From the NCBI RefSeq assembly GCF_001280085.1, contig NZ_LGED01000002.1:100578-164577 (forward strand): DNA of 64,000 nt, given 5' to 3'. The DNA comes from Saccharothrix sp. NRRL B-16348. GTDB lineage: Bacteria > Actinomycetota > Actinomycetes > Mycobacteriales > Pseudonocardiaceae. Numbering within the stretch: the first letter of the stretch is position 1; the number at the start of each line of letters is the position of its first letter. Made by a program: the position numbers and the translations under genes. A model generated the notes under the pieces. That model saw only the letters and a list, made by a program, of their open reading frames with translations. It was not told the DNA's origin and searched no databases. Below, piece after piece: positions 55,756 to 64,000 of this stretch.

Positions 55756-56919
55756 TCACCGGCTCAGCAGCTTCTCCAACGCGTCCGCGGCGGCGGGTGC
55801 ACCGCCGCTGGAGCGGACCACCTCGCTCATCGCCTCGACGGCCGCCCGGTTCGCGGACGCCGCCGACACCGCGGCACGCAGCCCCTCCGGCGTCTGGTCC
55901 TCCAGCGTGACGCCGAGGCCCAGCTCGGCGGACCGTGCGGCGATGGCGCGCTGTTCGGGGATCTGCGGCACGGTCACGAACGGCACGCCGTGGTACAGCG
56001 ATTCCATGACCGAGTTCATGCCCGCGTGGCTGAGGAACACCGACGCGTGCCGCAGCACGGCCACCTGCGGCACGCGGGCGTGCGCCGAGATGTTCGCGGG
56101 CAGCGGCCCGAGGAGGGCGGGGTCGAGGTCGCCGATCGACATCACGACCTCCCACGGCCCGTCGGCGAACGCCTCGACGCACGCCCGGTAGAAGTCGGGG
56201 CGTGAGTTGAACACCGTGCCCAGCGAGATCAGCAGCACCGGCGCGTCGGACGTCGGCGACCACCGCTCGGCGTCCTGCCAGCTGCCCAGCGACGGCCCCA
56301 CGAAGTGGAACCGGTCGTCGAACGTGTCGGCGGACAGCTGGAACGAGCGCGGCACGAACACGACGTTCATCGGCGCGACGTGGCCGAACATCAGGTTCGG
56401 GTCGTCCAGGAAGCTGAACCCGGAAGCGAACTTCGCCATCCGCCCGACCGCGGCGACCAGGTCCGGGTGCTGGTGGTCGAACGACGGCGGCAGGTAGACC
56501 TGGGTCGCGGAGAACCGCTCGTTCTCCGCGAACGTGGGCACCAGCGCCACCTCGGGCACGCCGAGCAGGTTGGCCAGCATCCGCCCGGTGAACGTCACCG
56601 AGTCGTAGCACACCACGTCCGGCCGGTCGGCTTCGAAGTGCGCGGCCAGCACCGGGAACGACACCTCGGCGTCGTCCAGGAAGTACCCCAGTGTCACCGC
56701 CAGCTGCTCGGCGGTGAACTCGCCCCGCGCGTCCAGGTCCGGCGGCAGCTCCGACGGCAGCACGACCGGCGTCGCGCCCGCCTTCACCGCGCCGTCGACG
56801 GTGGCGGGCCCGGTGGCGTAGCTGACCCGGTGGCCGCGCCGGACCAACTCCTCCACCACCGGCAGGGTCGGGTTGACGTGCCCGGCGGCGGGCGCGCTGA
56901 CAAACGCGAAGTGCGCCAT
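55756..56919 (-). CDS. Macrolide-type (MGT) glycosyltransferase
   Basis: Encodes 387 residues of the MGT subfamily of GT1 enzymes (OleD/OleI-like). The start MAHFAFVSAPAAGHVNPTLP is followed by the donor-side block FLSHAGMNSVMESLYHGVPF, TVPQIPEQ. MGT proteins either decorate a macrolide during biosynthesis or inactivate it for self-protection by UDP-glucose transfer. The HxGMNS variant is typical of this branch. It is the last gene of the minus-strand run PKS, KAS III-P450, glycosyltransferase; its ATG overlaps no stop but lies one base after the upstream gene's stop. A longer open frame to 57219 is not used. Confidence 0.9.
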   Translation of the reverse strand: MAHFAFVSAPAAGHVNPTLPVVEELVRRGHRVSYATGPATVDGAVKAGATPVVLPSELPPDLDARGEFTAEQLAVTLGYFLDDAEVSFPVLAAHFEADRPDVVCYDSVTFTGRMLANLLGVPEVALVPTFAENERFSATQVYLPPSFDHQHPDLVAAVGRMAKFASGFSFLDDPNLMFGHVAPMNVVFVPRSFQLSADTFDDRFHFVGPSLGSWQDAERWSPTSDAPVLLISLGTVFNSRPDFYRACVEAFADGPWEVVMSIGDLDPALLGPLPANISAHARVPQVAVLRHASVFLSHAGMNSVMESLYHGVPFVTVPQIPEQRAIAARSAELGLGVTLEDQTPEGLRAAVSAASANRAAVEAMSEVVRSSGGAPAAADALEKLLSR

Positions 56920-56920
56920 C

Positions 56921-59164
56921 TCAGTCCTCCTCCAGCACCACGGGCAGCGACTTGTGCCCGTTGGTGAAGAACGACCCCAACGGTTCCAGCTCCGCCGACG
57001 GCACGGCCAGCCGAAGGTTCGGGAACCGCCCGAACAACGCCCGCAACGCCACCGTCGCCTCCATCCGCGCCAACGGCGAACCCAGGCAGAAGTGCACGCC
57101 GTGGCCGAACGCCAAGTGGTCGCGCCGGGACGGGCGGGTGATGTCGAACGCCTCGGCGTCCGCGCCGTGCCGCGCCGGGTCGCGGCCGGCCGCGCCGAAG
57201 GACACCAGGATCGCGTCACCCTTGGCGATCGGCACGCCGTCGACCTCCACGTCGTCCACCGCGTAGCGCAGCGGCAGGTTCGGCACGGGAGCCTGCCAGC
57301 GCAGCGTCTCGTCCACCACGTCGTCCCAGGTGCTCGTGCCGGTCGTGACGAGGTCGAGCTGGGACGGGTGCGTGGCCAGCGCGTGCACGGCGCTGTCGAG
57401 CAGGTTGACCGTGGTCTCGAAGCCCGCGCTGATGGTCAGCAGCAACGTGTCCAGCAGCTCCTGCTCCCCCAGCCGGCTGCCGTCCTCCTCCTGTGCCGCG
57501 ATCAGGTCGGTGGTCATGTCGTCGCCGGGGTTCGCGCGCTTCTCCGCGACGAGGCCCTTCAGCAGCATGTACAGCTCGGCCGACGCGTCCTGCACGCCTT
57601 CGGGGTCGGCGTCGAGGCTGAACACCGCCTCCACCAGCCGGCGCAGGTCGGCGCCCGTCCGCTCGGACAGCCCGAACAGGCCGCTGATCACCCGGATCGG
57701 TAGCTGGAACGCGAACTCCGCGCGCAGGTCGATTACGGCGCCGCGCCGCACGGCGGCCAGCCGGTCGATCAGCTCGGCGGTGATCTCCTCGACGCGCGGG
57801 CGCATGGCGTCGATGCGCCGCGCGGTGAACGCCTTGGCCACCAGCTTGCGCAGCCGCGTGTGGTCCTCGCCGTAGGCGGTGAACATGTTCTTCATCGCCA
57901 CCCACATGATCAGCGGCCAGTCGGGCGGGATCTCGCCGTTGCGCCACGCGGGCCAGTGCCGGTTGGCGTCCTTGGAGACGGCCGGGTCGAGCAGCACGGC
58001 TTTGACGGCGTCGTGGCCGGTCACCGCCCACGCGCCGATGCCGCCGGGCAGTTCGACGGGCGTGGTGTGGCCGCGGTCGCGCAGCCGGGCCGCCTCGCCG
58101 AAGATGTCGCCGCCGGACGGGTCGATGGTGTACCGCTCGACCGGCGGGATCTCGACCGACTGCTCGACGAACGTCGTGCCGCGCGTGGGCGGCTCGGTGA
58201 CCTCCAGCAGTGCCGCGGTGAACCGGGAGCCCATGCCCAGGCCGATCACCATGATCGTGTCACCGGGTTCCAGGTCGCCGTCGTTGAGCAGGTGGTCCAC
58301 GCCGAGCAGCTGGTCGCACGGCCCGACGTGGCCCAGTTCGCGCAGGAACGGCCAGGTGGTGCGGTCCAGGTCGATGCCGAGCGGTTCCAGCACCACCACC
58401 TGCAGCTGCGCCAGCCCCAGGCCGGTGATCACGAATCGGGTGATGTCGGCGATCGCGACGTTCGCTTCCTTCGCGGCCTGCTCGACCGCCTTGACGAGCG
58501 CCTCGCTCATCAGGGTCAGGTAGGGCGCGAGGCCGGTGACCTCGATGGGCGTGCGGTTGCGGTGCCCGAGCGGGTCGGGGATGGACGGGGTGGCGAGGAC
58601 TTCCATCTGGGTGGCGGAGCTGTTGGCGGTGGCGACCAGCCGGGCCCGGCCGCCGTCGCGGGTGAGCACGGCGGACGCGGCGCCGTCGGCCAGGAAGATG
58701 CCGACGGTGGGCTGCCAGCGTTCCCAGCGCGGCGGCAGGAACCGGGCGGTCGCGGTGACCAGGGTCGCGGTGGCGGACCGGTCGGCCACCAGGTGCGCGG
58801 CGGCGGCCTGCAGCGCGGCCGAACCGCCGTTGCTGGTCGCCTCCACCTCGAACACCAGGGCGTCACCGAGGCCGAGGACGCGCTGGAGGTGGCACGAGGA
58901 CGCCATGTGGTCCTGGTGGTCCATCTGCGCGTAGGCGGCCATCGCGATGTCGGCGCCGGTCAACCCCGACTGGCGCAGCGCGCCGATCGCGGCCCGCACC
59001 GCCATCGCGTGCTCCGTGAGGTCGTCGGACCGGGTGAACGACGTGAAGTCGGACAGCGCGAGCAGCCGCCGCATGGTGTCGGTGTCGGGCACGGCGTCCG
59101 TCGCCTGCGTGCGCGGCGGCAGGTAGTGCCCCGTGCCGCCGATGAACACGTCATCCCAGATCAT
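56921..59164 (-). CDS. KAS III-like domain fused to a cytochrome P450
   Basis: Encodes 747 residues in one uninterrupted frame. Residues 1-335 form a thiolase/KAS III fold ([20 protein letters not shown], then [20 protein letters not shown]). The catalytic Cys position appears to be Ser (TSNGG), and the His of HQAN-type sites is not evident, so condensation is doubtful; Ser-type KAS III homologues such as DpsC act as acyltransferases. Residues about 350-747 are a CYP with [10 protein letters not shown] in the I-helix, ETLRW as ExxR and the heme-ligand loop [17 protein letters not shown]. The start overlaps the PKS stop by 14 bases. It probably acylates and oxidises the polyketide, or acts on a carrier-bound substrate. 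Order of the two reactions unknown. Confidence 0.9.
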   Translation of the reverse strand: MIWDDVFIGGTGHYLPPRTQATDAVPDTDTMRRLLALSDFTSFTRSDDLTEHAMAVRAAIGALRQSGLTGADIAMAAYAQMDHQDHMASSCHLQRVLGLGDALVFEVEATSNGGSAALQAAAAHLVADRSATATLVTATARFLPPRWERWQPTVGIFLADGAASAVLTRDGGRARLVATANSSATQMEVLATPSIPDPLGHRNRTPIEVTGLAPYLTLMSEALVKAVEQAAKEANVAIADITRFVITGLGLAQLQVVVLEPLGIDLDRTTWPFLRELGHVGPCDQLLGVDHLLNDGDLEPGDTIMVIGLGMGSRFTAALLEVTEPPTRGTTFVEQSVEIPPVERYTIDPSGGDIFGEAARLRDRGHTTPVELPGGIGAWAVTGHDAVKAVLLDPAVSKDANRHWPAWRNGEIPPDWPLIMWVAMKNMFTAYGEDHTRLRKLVAKAFTARRIDAMRPRVEEITAELIDRLAAVRRGAVIDLRAEFAFQLPIRVISGLFGLSERTGADLRRLVEAVFSLDADPEGVQDASAELYMLLKGLVAEKRANPGDDMTTDLIAAQEEDGSRLGEQELLDTLLLTISAGFETTVNLLDSAVHALATHPSQLDLVTTGTSTWDDVVDETLRWQAPVPNLPLRYAVDDVEVDGVPIAKGDAILVSFGAAGRDPARHGADAEAFDITRPSRRDHLAFGHGVHFCLGSPLARMEATVALRALFGRFPNLRLAVPSAELEPLGSFFTNGHKSLPVVLEED

Positions 59165-62100
59165 GGACGTCCCTTTCCCTGAGTTCGGACAACCCGGCGC
59201 CGTACCCGCGGAAGTCCGTGAGCCAGCTGCTGATCGCCAGCGCGGTGGAGGCGGAGTGCTGTTCCAGCACGGAGAAGTGGTCGCCGGCGACCACCACCGA
59301 CTCCTGCCCGGACGGTGGGCGTTCGTGCGCGGTGCCGACGTGCAGCACCGGCGCGGTCGTCGGGTCCGACTGCCACTGCCCGGCCAGGTCGAGGTAGCGG
59401 CCCATCGCGACCAGCCGGTCGTCGTCGACGGGGTGGACCTGGTGCTCGGGGTCGAGCACGCCGTCGAGCACCGGTTCTTCGGTCGGGGTGATCAGCACGA
59501 GGGCGGCCGGTGTCACGCCCCTGGCTTCGAGGCGGCCGGCGACGGCACGGGCGAGCCACGCCCCGACCGACCGGCCGACCAGCGCGAACTCGCCGACGCC
59601 CGCCGCGGCGACCGCGTCGGTCAGCGCGTCCACCAACGCCTCGGCGGTGGCGGGCAGCGGGCCGCCGGTGAAGCCGGGCAGCGGCACGGCGGTCACGTCC
59701 CGCATCGCCTCCAACGCGGCGGCGAACCGCGCGTACTCCTCCACGCCGGTGAACGCCAACGCGGACGGCAGGCAGACCAGCGCCGGCGGCACGAACCCGG
59801 TGGTGAGCTTGACCGGCGTGACGTCGAGCCGGTCGGACAGCGGGCCGAGCCGTGCCGCGGTGGCCAGCAGCTCCACGCCGTCACGGGTGCGGTCGACGTC
59901 GATCGCCTTGCGCAGCAGCACTTCCATCGGCCCGGCGTCCCGGTTGGCGGCGCCGCGCAGCTGCCCGTAGAGGTGGTTGGCCAGCTGGGCGGGCGTCGGG
60001 AAGTCGAAGACGGCGGTCGCGGCCAGGTGCAGACCGGTGGCCTCGTTGAGCCGGTTGCGCAGCTCGATCGCGGTCAGCGAGTCGACGCCGTGGTCGCGGA
60101 ACGCCTGCTGCGGGTCGGCGGTGAGCCGCGTGGTGTGGCCGAGGACGGCCGACGCGTGCGTGGTGATCACGTCCAGCAGCAGGGCGCGCTGCTCGGGTTC
60201 GGCCAGTGCGGCGAGCCGACCGAGCAGGTCGGCGGGCGTGACCGCGGGCGCCTTCGTCCGCCGGGACCGCGCCTGGTCGCGCAGCAACGCCGTCGTCGCC
60301 GTGGCCGCGTCGAGGTGGGCGGGCACCAGCACCGGCACGCCCGCCGCCAAACCGAGGTCGAACAACGCCAGCGCCCGGTCCGTCGGCAGCGCGTGCAGGC
60401 CCCCACGGGCCAGGCGGAGCCGGTCGGCCTCGGTGAGGTGGCCGGTGATGCCGCTCTCCTGCGCCCAGTAACCCCACGCCAGCGACACGGCGGGCAGGCC
60501 GAGCGCGTGCCGGTGGCGGGCCAGGCCGTCGAGGAACGCGTTCGCCGCCGCGTAGTTGGCCTGACCGGGACTGCCCAGCACGCCCGCCACGGAGGAGAAC
60601 AGCACGAACGCGTCCAGGTCGCGGGTCAGCTCGTGCAGGTGCCAGGCCGCGTCCACCTTGGGCCGCAGCACGGCGTCCAACTGCTCGGGGGTGAGGGAGC
60701 CGACCACGGCGTCGTCCACGATCCCGGCCGTGTGCACGACCACGCGCAGGTCGTCGATCGTGGCGAGGAGCCCGGCGAGGGCGGCCCGGTCGGCGACGTC
60801 GCACGCGGCCACCATGACGATCGCGCCGAGACCGGCCAGTTCGGCCTGGAGTTCCGCCGCGCCGGGGGTGGCGACGCCCCGACGTCCGGCCAGGACCACG
60901 TGCCGCACGCCGTGCCCGGTGACGAGGTGGCGTGCGGTCAGGCCACCGAGGACGCCGAACCCGCCGGTGATCAACGCGGTGCCGCGCAGCGGGCGTGGTG
61001 CGCCGTCCTGGACGGACTTCGTGAGCCTGGGTGCCAGCGCTTCGCCGTGCCGGAGCCGCAGTTGTGGTTCCGTTTGGGCGAACGCAGTGCGCACGGCGGC
61101 CGGGAGCGCTTGGCGAGACGCCTCGGTGTCGTCGTGGTCGACCAGCAGGAACCGGCCGGGGTGCTCGGCCTGCGCGCTGCGCACCAGCCCTTGAGCCGCC
61201 GCGAGGGCCAGGTCGTCGCCACGGGTGACGATCACCAGGCGGGTGTCGTCGGTCAGGGCTCGCTGCACGTCGTGGAGCACCTGCCGGGTGAGGGCGTGGG
61301 TCTGCTCGACCGGGTCTCCCCCGGTGATCGCGAGGTCGTGGAACTCCACCGGCACGTCCGGCGCGTCGGTGATCGGCAACGGCGTCCAGTCGAGGGTGAA
61401 CAGGGAGTCGGGGTGGCGGACGACGGCGAGACCGCCCAGCTCGACGGGTCGCAGCACCAGTGAGTCGACGGTGGCGACCGGGGTGCCCGCCGTGTCGGTG
61501 ACGCCCACCGCGTAGGTGTCCGGCGCGGTGGGCGACAGCACGACGCGGAGGGTGGCGGCCGTGCCGGTGATCGACACGCCCGCGAACGAGAACGGCAGCC
61601 TGGCCAGGCCTTGACCCGGGCCGTCGACCTCGGCGGTGATGCCGGTGAGCAGGGTGAGCGGCTGGATCGCCGCGTCCAGCAGGGCCGGGTGGACGCCGTA
61701 GCCGGTCAGCTGGGCGTGGTCGGCGGGGAACGCGACCTCGGCGTGCAGGTCGTCGCCATGCCGCCAGAGGGCGCGCAGGCCCTGGAACGTCGGCCCGTAG
61801 TCGTAGCCGGCGTCGGCGAGGGTGTCGTACAGGGCGGCGATGTCGAGCGGCGTCGCGCCGGCGGGTGGCCACGTCGTGGGCCCGGCCGGCGGGGTGGCCG
61901 GTTCGGGGCTCAGGACGCCGGTGGCGTGGCGGGTCCAGTCGTCCGGTTCGGCGGCCGTGCGCGAGTGCAGGGTGACGGGCCGCCGCCCGGTGCCGTCCGG
62001 CGCGCCGACGGTGACCTGGACGTGCACGGTGTCGTGCAGCGGCAGCGGTGCTTCGAGGACGAGTTCGGCCAGCACCGGGCAACCGACCTGACCACCCGCG

Positions 62101-62639
62101 CGCAACACCAGCTCCACGAACCCGGTCGCGGGCAGGAGAGCCGTGCCGAGGACGGTGTGCTCGGCCAACCACGGGTGCGCGGACCGTGCCAGCACACCGG
62201 TCAGCACCACGCCCTGGCCGTCGGGCAGCGTCACCGACGCCCGCAGCAACGGGTGGTCCAGCGCGTCGAGGCCCGCGCCGGCCACGTCCGCCGGCACGCT
62301 CGGCACCAGCCAGAACCGTTCCCGTTGGAACGGGTAGGCGGGCAGGTCGACGTGGACGCGCGGCGCGGGCGGACGCCAGTCCGCGCCCTGTTCCCAGAGC
62401 CTGCCGAGGGCGGCGAGGACACGTTCGGGCTCATCGTGACCACGCCGCATCACACCGGTCGGCACGAGCGTGGGATGCGGCCCGACTTCGAGGAAGGTGG
62501 TCACACCGTTGGCACGCAACCACTCCATGCCATCGGAGAACCGCACCGCCTCCCGCGCCTGCCGCACCCAATACCCGGCGTCGAAAGCCCTGCCTGCGGA
62601 AGGGTCCCCGCCCAGGGGATCCCTGTTTTCAACGCTAAA
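59151..62639 (-). CDS. Type I modular PKS, final module: AT end, DH, KR, ACP, TE (after frameshift)
   Basis: About 1160 residues from the frame restored after the frameshift at 62640 to the stop at 59151. After the AT tail ([20 protein letters not shown]) come a DH with H-x3-G-x4-P in [17 protein letters not shown] and a LLDAAIQ acid site; a KR with [18 protein letters not shown], a VDD motif ([10 protein letters not shown]) typical of B-type KRs and Ser-Tyr in [20 protein letters not shown]; an ACP with [15 protein letters not shown]; and a TE with nucleophile GRSVGAW and late His in [11 protein letters not shown]. No ER domain is seen, so the last extension should leave an alkene unless DH is inactive. 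The TE implies chain release, probably by macrolactonisation. Confidence 0.93.
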   Translation of the reverse strand, partial: FSVENRDPLGGDPSAGRAFDAGYWVRQAREAVRFSDGMEWLRANGVTTFLEVGPHPTLVPTGVMRRGHDEPERVLAALGRLWEQGADWRPPAPRVHVDLPAYPFQRERFWLVPSVPADVAGAGLDALDHPLLRASVTLPDGQGVVLTGVLARSAHPWLAEHTVLGTALLPATGFVELVLRAGGQVGCPVLAELVLEAPLPLHDTVHVQVTVGAPDGTGRRPVTLHSRTAAEPDDWTRHATGVLSPEPATPPAGPTTWPPAGATPLDIAALYDTLADAGYDYGPTFQGLRALWRHGDDLHAEVAFPADHAQLTGYGVHPALLDAAIQPLTLLTGITAEVDGPGQGLARLPFSFAGVSITGTAATLRVVLSPTAPDTYAVGVTDTAGTPVATVDSLVLRPVELGGLAVVRHPDSLFTLDWTPLPITDAPDVPVEFHDLAITGGDPVEQTHALTRQVLHDVQRALTDDTRLVIVTRGDDLALAAAQGLVRSAQAEHPGRFLLVDHDDTEASRQALPAAVRTAFAQTEPQLRLRHGEALAPRLTKSVQDGAPRPLRGTALITGGFGVLGGLTARHLVTGHGVRHVVLAGRRGVATPGAAELQAELAGLGAIVMVAACDVADRAALAGLLATIDDLRVVVHTAGIVDDAVVGSLTPEQLDAVLRPKVDAAWHLHELTRDLDAFVLFSSVAGVLGSPGQANYAAANAFLDGLARHRHALGLPAVSLAWGYWAQESGITGHLTEADRLRLARGGLHALPTDRALALFDLGLAAGVPVLVPAHLDAATATTALLRDQARSRRTKAPAVTPADLLGRLAALAEPEQRALLLDVITTHASAVLGHTTRLTADPQQAFRDHGVDSLTAIELRNRLNEATGLHLAATAVFDFPTPAQLANHLYGQLRGAANRDAGPMEVLLRKAIDVDRTRDGVELLATAARLGPLSDRLDVTPVKLTTGFVPPALVCLPSALAFTGVEEYARFAAALEAMRDVTAVPLPGFTGGPLPATAEALVDALTDAVAAAGVGEFALVGRSVGAWLARAVAGRLEARGVTPAALVLITPTEEPVLDGVLDPEHQVHPVDDDRLVAMGRYLDLAGQWQSDPTTAPVLHVGTAHERPPSGQESVVVAGDHFSVLEQHSASTALAISSWLTDFRGYGAGLSELRERDVHDLG

Positions 62640-64000
62640 TCGTCGACACAATCGGGATTTGTGGATAACCGAACGACAGCCCCTCCACAACCCGAGCGAA
62701 CTCGGCCAGCATCGGGTCCATGTGCGCCGAGTGGAACGCGTGACTCACGGAGAGCCGCCGCGTCTCGCGTCCCCGTTCCCGCCACAGTTCGGCGACCTCC
62801 AGCACCGCGTCCTCGTCACCCGAGATCACCACCGCGTCAGGCCCGTTGACCGCCGCGATCTCAACGCCGTCGATGAGGACGATTTCCGACTCGGACGCCC
62901 GGATCGACACCATCGCCCCACCCGACGGCAACTCCTGCATCAACCGACCACGCGCCGACACCAACGTGCACGCATCGTCCAAGCTCAACACACCGGCCAC
63001 ATGCGCGGCAGCGATCTCGCCCACCGAATGACCGATCAAGTAATCCGGCTTCAGACCCAACGACTCCACCAACCGGTACAACGCAACCTCAACCGCGAAC
63101 AACGCAGGCTGCGTAAACCGGGTCTGATCCAGATCCACCTCCCACAACGACAACCCGAGCCGCCCGCACACCTCGTCCAACGCCTCAGCGAACACCGGAT
63201 ACGTGTCGTAAAGACCTCGACCCATCCCCCGCCACTGCGAACCCTGACCCGAGAACACGAACACGGTCTTGCCGGCACGCGCCGCGACGACCGGGGCGTC
63301 GGCCAAGGCGTCGAGGTCGGCCAGGAGCCTGCTCGGATCGGTCAGGGCGGCGCGGTACGGGAACCGCGTGCGCGCCGCCAACGCAGGACCAACCGCCGGG
63401 TCGTCGGCGAAGTCGCGCAGCCGTCGTGCCTGCGCCCGCAACGCCTCCGGCGACTTCGCCGACAGCAGCCACGGCACGGGCGCGACCACCTCGACCGGTT
63501 CACCCGAAGGCGGTTCTTCGAGGATCACGTGGGCGTTGGTGCCGCTGATCCCGAACGCGGAGACACCTGCCCGGCGCGGACGGTCGGTCCGCGGCCACGG
63601 TCGGGTCTCGGTGAGGAGCCGGATCTCCCCCTGCTCCCACTCGACGTGCGGTGTCGGCTCGTCCACGTGCAGCGTCTTCGGCAGCGAGCCGTGACGCAGG
63701 GCCTCGATCATCTTGATCACACCGGCAACACCCGCCGCCGCCTGCGTATGGCCGATGTTCGACTTCACCGACCCCAACCACAACGGCTCCGAACGCTCCT
63801 GACCATAAGTCGCCAACACAGCCTGCGCCTCGATCGGATCACCCAAAGTAGTGCCAGTCCCATGCGCCTCCACCGCATCCACATCAGCCGGCGACAACCC
63901 AGCATTCGCCAACGCCTGCCGAATCACCCGCTCCTGCGACGGACCATTAGGCGCAGTCAACCCATTCGACGCACCATCCTGATTCACCGCGCTGCCGCGC
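62635..64000 (-). CDS. Type I modular PKS, upstream part: KS and most of AT (5' end beyond window)
   Basis: Open from the window edge to a stop at 62635. The KS C-terminal half is clear ([47 protein letters not shown]). The AT follows: [14 protein letters not shown], nucleophile [15 protein letters not shown], and HAFH in [15 protein letters not shown], the signature of malonyl-CoA specificity. The frame ends abruptly at IPIVSTI inside the AT. The next frame continues the domain at once ([20 protein letters not shown]), so this and the 59151-62639 part are one gene separated by a single-base frameshift at about 62640. Real pseudogenisation or sequencing error is not decidable here. Confidence 0.92.
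   Translation of the reverse strand, partial: RGSAVNQDGASNGLTAPNGPSQERVIRQALANAGLSPADVDAVEAHGTGTTLGDPIEAQAVLATYGQERSEPLWLGSVKSNIGHTQAAAGVAGVIKMIEALRHGSLPKTLHVDEPTPHVEWEQGEIRLLTETRPWPRTDRPRRAGVSAFGISGTNAHVILEEPPSGEPVEVVAPVPWLLSAKSPEALRAQARRLRDFADDPAVGPALAARTRFPYRAALTDPSRLLADLDALADAPVVAARAGKTVFVFSGQGSQWRGMGRGLYDTYPVFAEALDEVCGRLGLSLWEVDLDQTRFTQPALFAVEVALYRLVESLGLKPDYLIGHSVGEIAAAHVAGVLSLDDACTLVSARGRLMQELPSGGAMVSIRASESEIVLIDGVEIAAVNGPDAVVISGDEDAVLEVAELWRERGRETRRLSVSHAFHSAHMDPMLAEFARVVEGLSFGYPQIPIVSTI

Noticed and set aside
59133..61463. 776-codon open frame on the plus strand
   Set aside because: Antisense to the PKS DH-KR-ACP-TE region; no domain pattern, typical of high-GC shadow frames.

Overview
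The window is high-GC DNA with GTG/TTG starts, dense coding and many overlapping stop/start junctions. It reads like an actinomycete chromosome, most likely Pseudonocardiaceae (Saccharothrix/Actinosynnema/Lentzea type); the family is inferred from gene style, not from a marker gene. No rRNA, complete tRNA, CRISPR array, transposase or integrase is visible.

Regions: (1) 1-8.7 kb, general metabolism: a truncated GH92 alpha-mannosidase, a small glycosyltransferase, an Lrp-type regulator divergent from an M20 amidohydrolase, a TetR/DUF418 pair with a 41-bp operator palindrome, a secreted GH10 xylanase and a decayed secreted-protein gene. (2) 8.7-17.2 kb, a sulfur-handling island: DsrE-like protein, SQR-like flavoprotein, cysteine desulfurase, acyl-CoA-dehydrogenase-like enzyme, MFS exporter, a TusA-like/di-iron ferritin-like fusion broken by a GGGC repeat, and a PhnD-like protein without signal peptide. 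Four intergenic TCCA-N8-TGGA dyads link most of these units. (3) 17.6-23.5 kb: secreted vanadium-haloperoxidase-like protein, a PhnCDE-type ABC importer with a fused double permease, and a divergent HxlR/SCP2-like regulator. (4) 23.5-39.4 kb, the centrepiece: a complete five-gene enediyne warhead cassette (UnbL/DUF1702, UnbV, UnbU, iterative PksE, TebC thioesterase) on the minus strand, followed downstream by a four-gene unit of three unknowns plus an AarF/UbiB-like kinase, and preceded by a divergent secreted UnbV/ASPIC paralogue. (5) 39.5-47.1 kb: YCII/ECF42 sigma pair, two VOC proteins, two DHA2 drug exporters, a secreted lipase and a CMD/AhpD-like protein. (6) 47.4-51.1 kb: a second sulfur group, namely an ArsR-rhodanese protein, a Tat-type class V PLP enzyme and an MBL-rhodanese persulfide dioxygenase. 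(7) 51.1-55.7 kb: a second large secreted UnbV/ASPIC paralogue and a NodU/TobZ-type carbamoyltransferase. (8) 55.7-64 kb: the 3' end of a modular type I PKS (KS-AT-DH-KR-ACP-TE, AT frameshifted), a KAS III-P450 fusion and a macrolide-type glycosyltransferase.

The window therefore appears to hold an enediyne locus beside, or merged with, the end of a glycosylated macrolide-type locus, with exporters and two sulfur modules between. A role for the sulfur genes in supplying sulfur to the enediyne (some enediynes carry a trisulfide) is possible but only inferred. No chromoprotein apoprotein gene was seen.
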